A DNA stretch of 64,000 bases. It comes from an uncultured Flavobacteriales bacterium (GTDB taxonomy: Bacteria; Bacteroidota; Bacteroidia; Flavobacteriales_E; Vicingaceae). Every line of letters starts with the position of its first letter. Positions within the stretch are counted from its first letter, which is position 1. Positions 1 to 10,564 of the stretch are shown one piece after another. The notes below the pieces were generated by a model, which did no database searches, was not told the DNA's origin, and saw only the letters and a program-made list of their open reading frames with translations. The translations under genes and the position numbers were made by a program. The DNA lies in the NCBI GenBank assembly GCA_905479995.1, contig CAJQON010000010.1, positions 1-64,000 of the forward strand, read 5' to 3'.

Positions 1-2256
1 AAAACAACCAAAAGCATCTGTTACTCTAACGGTATAGTTGCCTGCTGTTAAATTAGTTGCTGGATTGGTGAGTTGAACTGGAACAGTGTTCCAAGAATAG
101 CTGTATGGTGCTACACCGCCTTGAGGGGCTACAATAATTTGACCGTCATTTCCTCCATTACATAAAGGATCTGTTGGTGTGTTTGGTACACTCATTAATG
201 AGAAGGTAACGTTAACGGTGTCGTAAGCAATACATCCTGCACCATTGTCTTCCGACCATACTAAGGCATATGTTCCTGCTGCTGTTGCGGTAGCTACTGC
301 TGCAGCGGTATTGTTGGGAACAAGGTTTACTGCTGCAGGACCTGACCATGAACCTGTTCCATAGCTAGCTATTGCAGCAAGGTTGTAAGTAAGTGTACAT
401 GATGTATCATCTACTCCTGCATTGACAATAGGTAAGGCTACAAATGGTCCTCCTGTAATGGTAATTGGACAGCCGTTGGTGTCAACTACATCAAAGGAGT
501 ACATGTCTCCATTTTGTAGTCCATTGATGACAATATCTCCTCCATGTGTACATGTAGTATTTACAAAAGCTGCTGTGGCTGGTAACAGATTAGATGCGGT
601 ATATAAAGAGGCATCAAATTCTGGTAATCCACCAGATATGGTTACCGTTACTGAGCTGTCTTGACAATCGGGTGCTTCTACTGAGGTAATTTCGGTTAAG
701 TATTGAACAGCAAATGGGGTGCCCATATCATAACACAATGTTGTGGTATTGGTGTAACTGTATAAGCCATTAATGGTGTCGTAAAAGGTAATTGGCACAT
801 AATAAATGGTGTTGTTTACCCATGGTCCAGCATAACTAGGTGATCCTAAAAAGTTAGGGTCTATAAAATTGGTTCCAAAGCCTGCTGTACCAACTACACA
901 AGGATCAATAGGTAATCCTGTTACAGGATCCCAAATTGGGTTTTGTGGAAATACTGTTGGTGGACAAGAGTAGATTAGGTAACCTATTCCTGGATTATAA
1001 CCGTAGGGTGCTGGTGCTGAAGGGCTGTTGGCTAAAGCTGGATTGGTTCCATTACCATTGTGAGTGAGTGTAAATTGATCGCCAAAGCAGAGTTTGTCGT
1101 TGTGCAGGGTATTTCCAGTTACTGTTGGGGTAAATGTACCAATGTTGGCAGCACATGGGCAAGGTGCTGTTTGTGGATAACCGTTTAAGGAGATGGTACA
1201 GGTTGGATCGGCTGAAAATACAGCCGTAAGGTTACAGTTTCCGTTTCCTGTTGGTAAGCCATAAATTCCCCAAGTTTGTGGTGAGGCAAATGGTGCATTA
1301 ATAACTGTATCTTGTCCTGTACAGGCATCTGTTATGGTTAAGGTTCCTGTGGTTGGTGGGTTGGTAAAGTATATTGTTCCGGTTAAATCAAAGGTATTGG
1401 TAGAGTTACAGGCTCCTATACTTACTAAAATACTATCAAAGTTACAAGGGTTACAAGGTGGTGGACTAGTAAAAGGAGTGGTTACAGGACAGGTAGTGTC
1501 ACCAGAAAATATAGCTGTAACGTCACAGGGGAGCCCATCGGGAGTAAGTGTATTTAGGTTGTAATTTATAGGGCTAACAAAAGGAAAATTAAATACCTGG
1601 TTGTTCCCATTACAATCAGTAACGGTTAAAGTGCCGGTAGTTGGAGGGTTTGTAAAATATACGGACCCTGATAAATCATATGTATTACTAACAGGATTAC
1701 AAGCTGTTGGGATTGCTGTAACGCTATCTATAGCACATAAAATTGAACAATTTGTTGTTGCTCCACCACCAACATCTGTAAAAGAAATATCAACTGCCGA
1801 GTTAGAAAAATTAGTAATCAACAAGATATATACATCACCAGTATTAGCACCAACAATGTTAGCTTGTTCTGGATAAGTTATTCCTGAATAGCTACAATCA
1901 GATGGCGATCCAAGACTTCCACAATCGCCCATGGCAGTTGTTAAATCTGGAAAAGGGCCCCATAAGGCAAAGTCAATGTCTACTGGTGGTGTGCCATTGT
2001 TTGTAATATCAATATCTAGACTCCCAGGTTGGTCTATTTCTAAAAAATACCAAGCTGGATTGGGAGAGCTGGTTAAGCAACCGTAGTTATTTCCGGGTTC
2101 TGTAACCGAAGCTGCAGCAACATTTGTACTTGCAGGGAAAGTGGAAACAGTTCCAGTACAAAATGGGTCAGAGTTTGCACAGTTTGTACCTTGAGAAAAC
2201 ATTGATCCGCTAAATAATAGCACGAATATGAATAGATAGAATTGTAGTAGTTTCAT
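1..2256 (-). CDS. Large secreted SprB-repeat surface protein, C-terminus outside the window (partial)
   Basis: An open frame of 752 codons runs without a stop from an ATG at 2256 to the window edge, so the 3' part of the gene is missing. The protein starts with a signal peptide (MKLLQFYLFIFVLLFSGSMFSQ) and is rich in Thr, Pro, Asn and Cys. After an N-terminal domain of about 170 residues come two tandem copies of a roughly 90-residue module sharing the string YFTNPPTTGTLT. The last visible segment is a SprB-type repeat with LCNGGNDG, then PYSYSWN, then AGNYTVRVTD. SprB repeats occur in long T9SS-exported adhesins, so a T9SS sorting domain is expected beyond the window. The layout resembles the larger neighbour at 2421-10301. 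The ligand is unknown. Confidence 0.85.
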   Translation of the reverse strand, partial: MKLLQFYLFIFVLLFSGSMFSQGTNCANSDPFCTGTVSTFPASTNVAAASVTEPGNNYGCLTSSPNPAWYFLEIDQPGSLDIDITNNGTPPVDIDFALWGPFPDLTTAMGDCGSLGSPSDCSYSGITYPEQANIVGANTGDVYILLITNFSNSAVDISFTDVGGGATTNCSILCAIDSVTAIPTACNPVSNTYDLSGSVYFTNPPTTGTLTVTDCNGNNQVFNFPFVSPINYNLNTLTPDGLPCDVTAIFSGDTTCPVTTPFTSPPPCNPCNFDSILVSIGACNSTNTFDLTGTIYFTNPPTTGTLTITDACTGQDTVINAPFASPQTWGIYGLPTGNGNCNLTAVFSADPTCTISLNGYPQTAPCPCAANIGTFTPTVTGNTLHNDKLCFGDQFTLTHNGNGTNPALANSPSAPAPYGYNPGIGYLIYSCPPTVFPQNPIWDPVTGLPIDPCVVGTAGFGTNFIDPNFLGSPSYAGPWVNNTIYYVPITFYDTINGLYSYTNTTTLCYDMGTPFAVQYLTEITSVEAPDCQDSSVTVTISGGLPEFDASLYTASNLLPATAAFVNTTCTHGGDIVINGLQNGDMYSFDVVDTNGCPITITGGPFVALPIVNAGVDDTSCTLTYNLAAIASYGTGSWSGPAAVNLVPNNTAAAVATATAAGTYALVWSEDNGAGCIAYDTVNVTFSLMSVPNTPTDPLCNGGNDGQIIVAPQGGVAPYSYSWNTVPVQLTNPATNLTAGNYTVRVTDAFGCF

Positions 2257-2337
2257 GATAGATTTAGAACAATGGATAAAACAGTAGTAGTCAATTGTTT
2301 AACTAAAAATAAAAATACTCAAAAAATAAATATTTAA

Positions 2338-2394
2338 CAAAAAAAAGCCCTTTTGTTATTTTTTAATTAGCATTCTAAAAATAGCAAAAGGGCT
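2338..2394 (-). terminator. Rho-independent terminator of the giant adhesin gene
   Basis: The arms AGCCCTTTTG (2346-2355) and CAAAAGGGCT (2385-2394) are perfect inverted repeats. On the minus strand the hairpin is followed by eight U residues (A-run 2339-2346). It lies 26 bases past the stop codon of the minus-strand gene that ends at 2421. Confidence 0.85.
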
Positions 2395-2420
2395 GGGTGG
2401 TATGTTGTGCTGAAACTATC

Positions 2421-5400
2421 TTAGTTTAGAATGTTAACGTGGCCAGTATATTTATGTAATTTGCCTTGTACATCATATACTTCAACTACCCACACATAGG
2501 TTCCTGTTTGTACTCTTTGACCTTTAAAAGTTCCGTTCCAGCCGTCACTTAAATCATGACCTTCATAAATTAACTCTCCCCATCTATCAAAAACAAAGAA
2601 GGAGTAGTCGTTTTCTGCTGCACCAACTAATGAGCCTGGTAAGAAGATGTCGTTTAATCCATCTCCATTAGGAGTTATTGTGTTTGGTATAGCAAAGAAA
2701 AAGTCTGGTTTAACCTGCACATTTTTAGCAATTGTGTCATAACAATTGAAAATGTTTGATACAATTAATTGGACTTCATAAAAACCAGTGTCAGGATATG
2801 TATGACTTGGGTTTTGTGATAATTCAATTCCTGAATCACCAAAATTCCAATTCCAAGTAATTGCATCAAAAGATAAATCTATAAAATCAAAACTTGGATC
2901 TAACAATGTTACAATAGGCGGATTAGGCTCTGTTGTGAAGTTAGCAATTGGATTAGGGTTTGCAGTTGCTAGACCTAAAGTATAAATACTAGAAACACAA
3001 CCTTCTGCAGTGGTAAGTATTACTCTAACATCATAAGTGCCTGCTGCTGCGTAAGTGTAAGTTGTAGTGGTTGCCAAAGTTGTTTGGTCAATTATTCCAT
3101 CATTCTCAAAATCCCAGTCAAATGTTACACCAATATCTGTGGTTAAAGCAAAATTTTGGGCAAATCCTTGACATGTATCAATAACAGGAACTAGTTGACC
3201 AGTTGCAGTATCATTTACAGTAACTTTTACACCAACAGTGTCTATAGTAGAGCAACCATCGTCAACCCAAACAACATAATTTGTGGTTAAAGCAGGACCA
3301 ACAATTAGTGGGTCAATAGGATTTACTACGCCAGTTGGGGATAGAACATTTCCATTAATTGAATCTATTTCCATCCAAAAGAAGGCAAAAGGATTATTAG
3401 GGTTTCCTCCTGTTATATTATAAGGTGTTAGGGTAACTTGATCTCCTTGACACATCGTAATATCATCAACTAAAAATTGAGGTTGTGCTCTAACAATTAC
3501 TGTTTTGTTTGCATTTGCTTGACAGCCATTGGCATCTTGAACAGCTACTGTGTAAACAGTTGAAACGCTTGGGGTATCTGGAATTGGCCCTTGACCTGTT
3601 TGTAATCCTCCCCATAAGTAGTTGTAAGCAGGTGTTCCTTGATTTGCGTTGGCAAAAAGCTGTAATGGCTCTCCAAAGCAAATTGTGTCTGGCGCATTAA
3701 TTACTACCGACAATTGTCCTGGTTGAGTAATTAAAGCCACAGCGTTAGAGGTACATCCGTTAATATCTTGCACGGTAACTGTATATGCTGCTGGAGAAGC
3801 AGATAAGCCAGTAGCAGTTTGATTGGTTTGAGCAAAAGGGTCATTCCATAAGTATGTAAATGGAGCTGTACCAGAAGCATGAATAGTAGCAGTTCCGTTA
3901 GATCCACCAAAACATCCAACTGGAGTAACTACCATCGAATCAATAATTGGTCCGGCAATATCAATTACTGTTATGTTGGTTGCAATGAAACATCCGTTTG
4001 CATCTGTTACTACAACATTGTAAGTAGCTGCTGCTAAACCTGTAGCTGTAGCTTTTGTTTGGATTGGATTGGTATTCCAAGCATAAGTATAGTTTGGAGT
4101 ACTGTTAACAGTAACATTTACTGTAGCAGTTCCATTTAATTGTCCACAAGTTGAACTTGTCATTAAGGTATCTATAACTAGTTGATTAGGCTCCGTAATT
4201 ACGTAATTTCCTAAAGCGATACACCCTTCTGAATCTGTTATAGTTACATCGTAATTTCCAGCAACAAGACCAGCAGCTGTTGCTCCAGTACTAATATTCG
4301 GTGTCCATGCATAACTATAGCCAGGAGTTCCTCCGGCAACTAAAACATTTAAATAACCATCGCTACCAGCATTACACTTAACGTGAGATATAGAATCGTT
4401 AGTAACAGTTAATAGAGCAGGTTCAGTAATGATGATAGTATCTTTACCAATACAATTGTTGGTGTCAGATACAGTCACTACATATGTGCCAGCAATTAAT
4501 CCGGTAGCATTAGCTGTGTTTTGTACAGGAGCAGAATTCCAAGAAAAGATGTAAGGAGCACCACCACCGGCAGCAATTGCTCCTGCTGTTCCATTATTTC
4601 CACCAAAACAACTTATATTGGTTGAAGCGTTTATAGCTACTGACAATCCTGTGTTTTCCACAATAGTAACAGAAGCAGATGCGGTACAACCGTTACTATC
4701 TATAACTGTTATACTATATACTTGACCACCAAGCCCTGTAACATTTGCTAGGGTATCTCCAGGATTACCAGTGTTCCACGAGTAACTATAAGGAGCTGTT
4801 CCTCCAACAACTAAAGATTGAGCTGTTCCATCATTTGCTCCGTTACAACTAACGTCTGTGCTAGTTGGTATAGTAACAACCGGACTTCCAAGGTCAGTAA
4901 CGTTGGCTGCAACAGAATCTATACATCCTCTTGCATCTGTTACAATAACAGTATAGTTACCTGCCACTATGCCTGAAGCTGTTGCAGTACCTTGAGTAGG
5001 AATTGTGTTCCAATTATAAGTATATGCTGGAGTTCCACCACCAACAACCACACTCGCACTACCATTGTTAGTTCCACAAGTAGAAGATACTGTTGAAGCG
5101 ACCAATGTTAATTGTGTTGGTTCGTTAATCACCACATTGTTTACAGTAAATGTACACCCTAAAGAATCTGTAACAGTAACAGAGTACCCAGGAACAGTAT
5201 TAGCAACTAAACTAAATGCCGTGTCTGTTTGTTGAAGTGCTGGATCATTCCATTGAACGCTATAAGGACCTGTTCCGCCAATAATGGAAACATATGCACT
5301 TCCAGTATTAGCGCCAAAACAATCAGCATCTGTAGGAGTAACCGTTACCAATAAAGGATTAGGTTCTGTAATTACAACGGTAATTTGATCAGTACACCCA

Positions 5401-8400
5401 TTGCTATCAGTTACCGTTAATAGATACGTTCCGGCAACTAAATTGTTGGCAGCTTGGTTGGTAGAAACAATTACAGTATTTAAATCCCAAGTATAACTAT
5501 AAGGGCCTGTTCCGCCAGTAACAACTACGTCAGAAAATCCATCATTACCACCATTACAACTTACATTACCATGTAAATTTTCAACCACAATAAGCGAATC
5601 AGGTTCGGTAATTATAATGGATCCATTGGCAATACAGCCCATAGCATCTGTTACAATTACATTAACTGTAGTGTCACATAAGCCAAATACAGAATCTGTT
5701 ATTTGTAGTGATGGGTCATTCCATTGGTAAGTAAATGGTCCAACTCCATTGGTAAGTGCAGTAACTGCATTACCATCACAAGCACCATTACAACTAACAT
5801 TATTACCAGTTACAACAACACTAAATAAAAGAGGATTAATTAACGTTACCATTGCAGTATCAAAACAGCCGTTAGAATCTACAACTGTTGCAGTGTATGT
5901 TCCTGAAGGTAAGCCGCTAATACTATCTAAGTTTTGTGGAGGGGTAGTATTCCATGAATAAGTATAGGGCATAACTCCTCCAAATGCATTTACACCAACA
6001 GAACCATCATTGTAATTAAAACAAGTAGGATCTACTCCTCCTGCAGTTAATTGTAAAGGTGTTGGTTCATTAATGGTCACAGCTGTAGAAACTACACATC
6101 CAACAGAATCCGTTACGGTAACGGTATAACTGCCTGCTATTAAATTGGTAGCAGAAGGAGTGGTTTGAACAGGAGCTGTATTCCATGCATAAGTATAAGG
6201 GAATGTTCCTCCAGTTATTTGAACTTCGGCATACCCACTGTTACCAGCAAAACACAACACATGTTCTAAGCTATCTATGGCTAAAGTTGGTCCACTTAAG
6301 TTAGGTACAGTAACTGTATCAGAAACAGTACACCCATTACTATCCGTAACAGTTACAAAATAAGTCCCTGCAGCTACATTAGTTAAATTTGCTGTATTTC
6401 CTAAAATATTTACTCCGTCATCCCATTGGAAAGCGAAAGGTGCGGTTCCGTTAGCAACTACTGAAGCTCCAGCAGCTCCATCTGCTTGATTACAGTTGGC
6501 GGGAGTAAATGTATTTGCAAGAATCATTGCTGGCGGTTCTGTTACCGCAACGCTATCTATGAGGATACAACCTTTTCCATCTGTTATAGTAACCGTATAT
6601 GTTCCAGTACAAAGGCCAGTAGCTGTTCCTGTTATTTGAGAGCTAGGGTCATTCCAACTAAAAGAATATGGGAATGTACCTCCAGAACTACTTGCAGCTA
6701 TTGAAGCATTACAAGAATCAGGACATACATTGTCAATTGGAGCGAAATTAACTGCTAATGGTGTTGGCTCAGTAATGGTTATGGCAGCGTTCATTACACA
6801 ACCAAAAGTATCAGTTACCACTACCGAATAATTTCCAGCGGCTAATCCTGTTGCTGGATTTGTTGTTTGATTTCCTGCATTGGCATCCCATAAATATGTG
6901 TAACCAGGGAAAGCTGCACCAACTGAAACGGTTGCTGTTCCATCGTTTCCACCATTACAACTAACATCAGTACTTGTAGGAATAGTTGCTGTTCCGCCAG
7001 GAGCGGCAACCACATTTACTGCAGTATTAAAAGAACACCCATTTCCGTCAACAACAGTTATGTTATAAGTTCCAGGAAACAAACCACTTATAGTATCATT
7101 GGTTCCTATAGGAGCTGCAGCAGTATCCCAAGCAAAAGTGTAAGGAGCCGATCCATTAGTAGGATTTACCCAAACAGACCCTTGGTCGACACCACAATAA
7201 GCATCAATGCTTCCTGTTGTGGCAGCTAAAGCTGCGGGTTGATTTATATTAGCAGTATTTGTTGCAATACATCCATTTGTATCTGTTACTGTAACAGTAA
7301 ATGTACCGAATGGTAACCCAGTTACACCAGATGAGTTTTGTACTGGAGTACTGTTCCATGAATAAGAATATCCTGGAGTTCCGCCAGAAGCGCTAGCAAA
7401 AGCAGATCCATCAGTAAACCCTAAACAGGTTACATCAAAGCTAGAATCTATTGCTACCACTAGTGCTGGTGGTTCATTTATCAAAATTGAGTCAGTAACT
7501 ATACACCCTTCGCTACTTGTAATGGTTACATATTGCATTCCTGCAGATAGTCCATTTGGATCTTCAGCAGCAGAACCACTTGGCGTCCAGTTATAAGTAT
7601 AAGGAGCAGTTCCACCACCAACAGTTAAGTTTGCAGAACCATCATTTCCTCCAAAACAACCAACGTCAGAACCTATTATTGAGGAGGTTAAAGATGGACC
7701 ATTTAATATCGTAATAGTTAAAGTATCAGAACATCCATTCGCATCTGAAACAGTAACAGTATATTGACCTGGCGCTAAACCTGTTGCAGTTTGAGTATTC
7801 TGAACAGGAGCAGTATTCCAAGAATAAGTATAGCCCGGAGTTCCTCCAGCACCTCCTGCAGTTGCATTTCCATCATTTGCTCCATTACATGAAGCATTAT
7901 TAACAGTTGGAACTGATGCCACTACTAGAGTTGGCTCACCAATTGTTACAGTATCAGTTCCCTGACAGCCGTTACCATCTGTAATCGTAACACTGTATGT
8001 TCCTGCAGCAGCAGTAACAGTATCGTTTGTTTGTGCTGGAACAGTGTTCCACAAATAAGTATAAACTGGAGATCCTCCACCCGGAACGGCATAAGCTGTT
8101 CCATCGCTTGAACCATTACAAAGTGTATTTGAAATAAAAGAGGCAGTTGCAGTAATTCCCGAAGTAGTAGTTACAGTTATTGTCGTGTCTTGAGTACATC
8201 CTGTTGTTTGATCAGTAACCGTTACAATATAAATACCTGCTGGAATATTTGAAGCAGTTTGCGTATTTTGAACTGGAGCAGAGTTCCACGAATAAGTAAA
8301 AGGGCCAACGCCTCCAGAAGTTACACTTACAGAAGCACTACCATCAGGTTGTCCACAATTTGCTTGAGTCATTGTTGGATTTAAAACAATTCCGGCAGGA

Positions 8401-10301
8401 TCAATTAACGTTGATGTAACGGTAGTTTGACAGCCATTTGCATCAGTAACAGTACAGATATATGCTCCGGAAGCTAAACCTGTAGCAGTTTGTGTATTTT
8501 GAACAGGAGTAGTATTCCAAGAATAGGTATAACCTGGAGTTCCTCCAGCACCTGTAGCAGTAGCGGTTCCATTAGAAAATCCGTTACAAACTGGATTTAC
8601 ATGCGCTTCTGAAGCCGTTAAAACAGGCGGTTCAAAAACGGTTACTGTAGTCTGACCAGTACAACCTGTAGTTTGATCTGTAACAATTACCGTGTAAGTT
8701 CCTGCAGGTAAATTTGAAGCAGGATTTGTTGCTTGAACTGGGGCAGAATTCCATGAATAGTTAAATGGTCCTGGCCCTGGAGCTATAGGTGTTTCTACTG
8801 TTGCTGTACCTGTTGACCCACCGTTACAAAGTACGCTGTCTGCGGTTGCAATTGGTGCTGGCATTGGGTGGACAGTAACCGTAGCCGTAACCGTATCGGC
8901 ACAAGGAGCATTGGTAACTATTTGAGTAACCGTAAATGTTCCTGCTGTGAGATATGTATGGCTAGGATTTTCAAGCGTTGAATTTCCTCCATCACCAAAA
9001 TTCCAACTATATGTTGCACCGGTTGTTCCTCCGTTTGTAAAATTAAAGCTATTCCCTGTAAGACATTGAGCTGTAGGAGGTGTAAATGCAGCAGTTACTG
9101 TTGCTCCAACAGCAATTGTAACCGTATTTGTTGCGGTACATCCATTCGCATCTGTAATAGTAACTGTATACGTTCCTGGTGCTAATCCAGTAGCAGGATT
9201 AGTTGTTTGAACGGGAGATGTATTCCAAGAATAGGTTAATGGAGCCGCCATAATTGGATCTGGAGTTGCAGTTGCAGTTCCATTACTTAAGCCAATACAA
9301 GTTTCATTGGTGAAAGCCATCGTAGGTGCTGAAGGTAAATTTTTAGTAACACAAATAACATTTGTTGTTAATATTGTTGGGCCACCTACTCCACACCCTG
9401 TTATTTGAGCTCTATAGCAAGTAGCATTTGATATTTGTGCTGGATTATAGGGGCTAGTTGTTGCTCCTGTAATATTTGTCCACGGACCACCAGCATTTGG
9501 TGCTGATTGCCATTGAACAGTTCCTGCATGTCCAGTAACAGTAAGCGTAGGATTAGCAGTAGTACAAAAATTGGTTGGAGTAACGGTTATTGTTCCGTTG
9601 ACAGGTGGCGGAACAACGTTAACAGTAACACAAGCTTGATCTCGAAAACCACTACAGGCTTCAACAATATCAACACAATAGGTTGTGGTTGCAGCAGGAC
9701 AAATTCCTGTTTTGTTTTGTCCAACCCCTAAGCCATTATCCCAAGTATATGTTGCAGCAAGTTGACACCCTTGAGCAACCGTTGCCGCTAAATCTATACA
9801 ATCTCCTGCACAAATTACAGTTTGGGTTGCTGTAGCAGCTGCAACCAATGGCTGAACGACTCCAGGTACAACAAAATTCTGTGTTGCTGTCCATGGGCCA
9901 ACTGCTCCGTTATGGTTTTCTCGCATTCTGTATTGATAAGTTTGTCCTGGGCATAAAGCAGCGTAAGGGATAGTTACCCAAGGATAATCTACAACTGCAC
10001 AATTTGGCTTAAGAAATTGTGCAGATTGGAAATACGGATAAGTTGCCAAAGGCCCATGAAAACCAGGAGCAAAAGGGGCGCCATCAAATGCCTCATTCAA
10101 ACACCGAACCTCTATATCCAACCAGTACTCATCACAACCACACGTTGGTTGATCTGATGCTGCCCTCACCTGAATTCCTCCTGGAACAAGATTCTGTTGA
10201 TTAATGTTAACTAAAGCAATGGCGTGACAGGCGTAGGTTTTTTCTACTGAAAAAGATAAGAATACAGCAAAAATTAGATGGAATAGTAAAAGTTTTTTCA
10301 T
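2421..10301 (-). CDS. Giant secreted adhesin with about 23 SprB-like repeats, PKD domains and a T9SS type B sorting domain
   Basis: About 2,626 residues. I start at 10301 because it gives a clean signal peptide beginning MKKLLLFHLIFAVFLSFS; an ATG nine codons upstream adds a hydrophilic lead. A Cys-rich N-terminal domain (to about residue 320) is followed by some 23 repeats of 75-80 residues (about 320-2195). Their pattern is CNGxxDGxA, then GGTxPYTYSWN, then AGTYTVTVTDxxGC, as in SprB-type gliding adhesins. One PKD domain (motif YSWNFGDGG) interrupts the array near residue 400-480. Two more PKD-like domains lie near 2370-2530. The C-terminus is a CHU_C / gliding-associated type B sorting domain (TPNGDGLNDIF, DRWGELIYEG, GTYVWVVEVYD). 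The family is exported by T9SS and displayed on the cell surface. Calling it SprB itself would be unsafe because repeat proteins of this kind are numerous. Confidence 0.93.
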   Translation of the reverse strand: MKKLLLFHLIFAVFLSFSVEKTYACHAIALVNINQQNLVPGGIQVRAASDQPTCGCDEYWLDIEVRCLNEAFDGAPFAPGFHGPLATYPYFQSAQFLKPNCAVVDYPWVTIPYAALCPGQTYQYRMRENHNGAVGPWTATQNFVVPGVVQPLVAAATATQTVICAGDCIDLAATVAQGCQLAATYTWDNGLGVGQNKTGICPAATTTYCVDIVEACSGFRDQACVTVNVVPPPVNGTITVTPTNFCTTANPTLTVTGHAGTVQWQSAPNAGGPWTNITGATTSPYNPAQISNATCYRAQITGCGVGGPTILTTNVICVTKNLPSAPTMAFTNETCIGLSNGTATATPDPIMAAPLTYSWNTSPVQTTNPATGLAPGTYTVTITDANGCTATNTVTIAVGATVTAAFTPPTAQCLTGNSFNFTNGGTTGATYSWNFGDGGNSTLENPSHTYLTAGTFTVTQIVTNAPCADTVTATVTVHPMPAPIATADSVLCNGGSTGTATVETPIAPGPGPFNYSWNSAPVQATNPASNLPAGTYTVIVTDQTTGCTGQTTVTVFEPPVLTASEAHVNPVCNGFSNGTATATGAGGTPGYTYSWNTTPVQNTQTATGLASGAYICTVTDANGCQTTVTSTLIDPAGIVLNPTMTQANCGQPDGSASVSVTSGGVGPFTYSWNSAPVQNTQTASNIPAGIYIVTVTDQTTGCTQDTTITVTTTSGITATASFISNTLCNGSSDGTAYAVPGGGSPVYTYLWNTVPAQTNDTVTAAAGTYSVTITDGNGCQGTDTVTIGEPTLVVASVPTVNNASCNGANDGNATAGGAGGTPGYTYSWNTAPVQNTQTATGLAPGQYTVTVSDANGCSDTLTITILNGPSLTSSIIGSDVGCFGGNDGSANLTVGGGTAPYTYNWTPSGSAAEDPNGLSAGMQYVTITSSEGCIVTDSILINEPPALVVAIDSSFDVTCLGFTDGSAFASASGGTPGYSYSWNSTPVQNSSGVTGLPFGTFTVTVTDTNGCIATNTANINQPAALAATTGSIDAYCGVDQGSVWVNPTNGSAPYTFAWDTAAAPIGTNDTISGLFPGTYNITVVDGNGCSFNTAVNVVAAPGGTATIPTSTDVSCNGGNDGTATVSVGAAFPGYTYLWDANAGNQTTNPATGLAAGNYSVVVTDTFGCVMNAAITITEPTPLAVNFAPIDNVCPDSCNASIAASSSGGTFPYSFSWNDPSSQITGTATGLCTGTYTVTITDGKGCILIDSVAVTEPPAMILANTFTPANCNQADGAAGASVVANGTAPFAFQWDDGVNILGNTANLTNVAAGTYFVTVTDSNGCTVSDTVTVPNLSGPTLAIDSLEHVLCFAGNSGYAEVQITGGTFPYTYAWNTAPVQTTPSATNLIAGSYTVTVTDSVGCVVSTAVTINEPTPLQLTAGGVDPTCFNYNDGSVGVNAFGGVMPYTYSWNTTPPQNLDSISGLPSGTYTATVVDSNGCFDTAMVTLINPLLFSVVVTGNNVSCNGACDGNAVTALTNGVGPFTYQWNDPSLQITDSVFGLCDTTVNVIVTDAMGCIANGSIIITEPDSLIVVENLHGNVSCNGGNDGFSDVVVTGGTGPYSYTWDLNTVIVSTNQAANNLVAGTYLLTVTDSNGCTDQITVVITEPNPLLVTVTPTDADCFGANTGSAYVSIIGGTGPYSVQWNDPALQQTDTAFSLVANTVPGYSVTVTDSLGCTFTVNNVVINEPTQLTLVASTVSSTCGTNNGSASVVVGGGTPAYTYNWNTIPTQGTATASGIVAGNYTVIVTDARGCIDSVAANVTDLGSPVVTIPTSTDVSCNGANDGTAQSLVVGGTAPYSYSWNTGNPGDTLANVTGLGGQVYSITVIDSNGCTASASVTIVENTGLSVAINASTNISCFGGNNGTAGAIAAGGGAPYIFSWNSAPVQNTANATGLIAGTYVVTVSDTNNCIGKDTIIITEPALLTVTNDSISHVKCNAGSDGYLNVLVAGGTPGYSYAWTPNISTGATAAGLVAGNYDVTITDSEGCIALGNYVITEPNQLVIDTLMTSSTCGQLNGTATVNVTVNSTPNYTYAWNTNPIQTKATATGLAAATYNVVVTDANGCFIATNITVIDIAGPIIDSMVVTPVGCFGGSNGTATIHASGTAPFTYLWNDPFAQTNQTATGLSASPAAYTVTVQDINGCTSNAVALITQPGQLSVVINAPDTICFGEPLQLFANANQGTPAYNYLWGGLQTGQGPIPDTPSVSTVYTVAVQDANGCQANANKTVIVRAQPQFLVDDITMCQGDQVTLTPYNITGGNPNNPFAFFWMEIDSINGNVLSPTGVVNPIDPLIVGPALTTNYVVWVDDGCSTIDTVGVKVTVNDTATGQLVPVIDTCQGFAQNFALTTDIGVTFDWDFENDGIIDQTTLATTTTYTYAAAGTYDVRVILTTAEGCVSSIYTLGLATANPNPIANFTTEPNPPIVTLLDPSFDFIDLSFDAITWNWNFGDSGIELSQNPSHTYPDTGFYEVQLIVSNIFNCYDTIAKNVQVKPDFFFAIPNTITPNGDGLNDIFLPGSLVGAAENDYSFFVFDRWGELIYEGHDLSDGWNGTFKGQRVQTGTYVWVVEVYDVQGKLHKYTGHVNILN
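3718..9340 (-). repeat. Tandem SprB-like coding repeats (about 23 units of 225-240 bp)
   Basis: Each unit encodes a 75-80 residue module with one N-terminal Cys (CNG or CGQ), a central PYTYSWN-like strand and a C-terminal TVTDxxGC. Units are mostly diverged, but some pairs are close even at DNA level, for example the units near 7800-7920 and 8480-8600. The units near 4830-4860 and 6930-6990 both encode PTSTDVSCNG. This suggests duplication or conversion within the array. One PKD unit (about 8860-9100) is inserted. Confidence 0.88.
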
Positions 10302-10437
10302 TGTTTGATAGGGTTTGATAGCAATCAACGAATATAATTTTTTATAGGTTAAAAACCTAAGGAAAAAGACTGTTTTTGTTAAAATATTAGCCTTCTAAAA
10401 CGGTTAAATAAATTAAGTATTTAACATAGGTTCCTTT

Positions 10438-10445
10438 CAAAGTTA
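10438..10445 (-). promoter_or_regulatory. Candidate -7 element (TAACTTTG) of the giant adhesin gene
   Basis: On the minus strand the sequence TAACTTTG matches the Bacteroidota -7 consensus TAnnTTTG. It lies about 135 bases upstream of the start at 10301, within the 263-base divergent gap. No convincing TTG appears 17-23 bases further upstream, so support is partial. Confidence 0.35.
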
Positions 10446-10564
10446 TACCGCTAACTTTAAAGTCGAATCTAATATTAAAAGGTTGCCTTGTGTGGAGTTT
10501 TATTAGCAGATTTGTTCTTTTTTTTTTCGCTCTAGGTTTTAATGACTAAATTTAGATTTCTATT

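Noticed and set aside
5749-6704. Short plus-strand open frames across the giant adhesin gene
   Set aside because: They lie antisense to the repeat coding sequence, mirror its codon pattern and lack signal peptides, promoters or family resemblance.
3718-9340. Regular repeats that could suggest a CRISPR or satellite array
   Set aside because: The period is 225-240 bp, the frame is open throughout and the units translate into SprB-like domains.
2421-10301. Naming the giant gene sprB
   Set aside because: Repeat content is shared by many surface proteins; orthology needs the sprCDF neighbourhood, which is not visible here.
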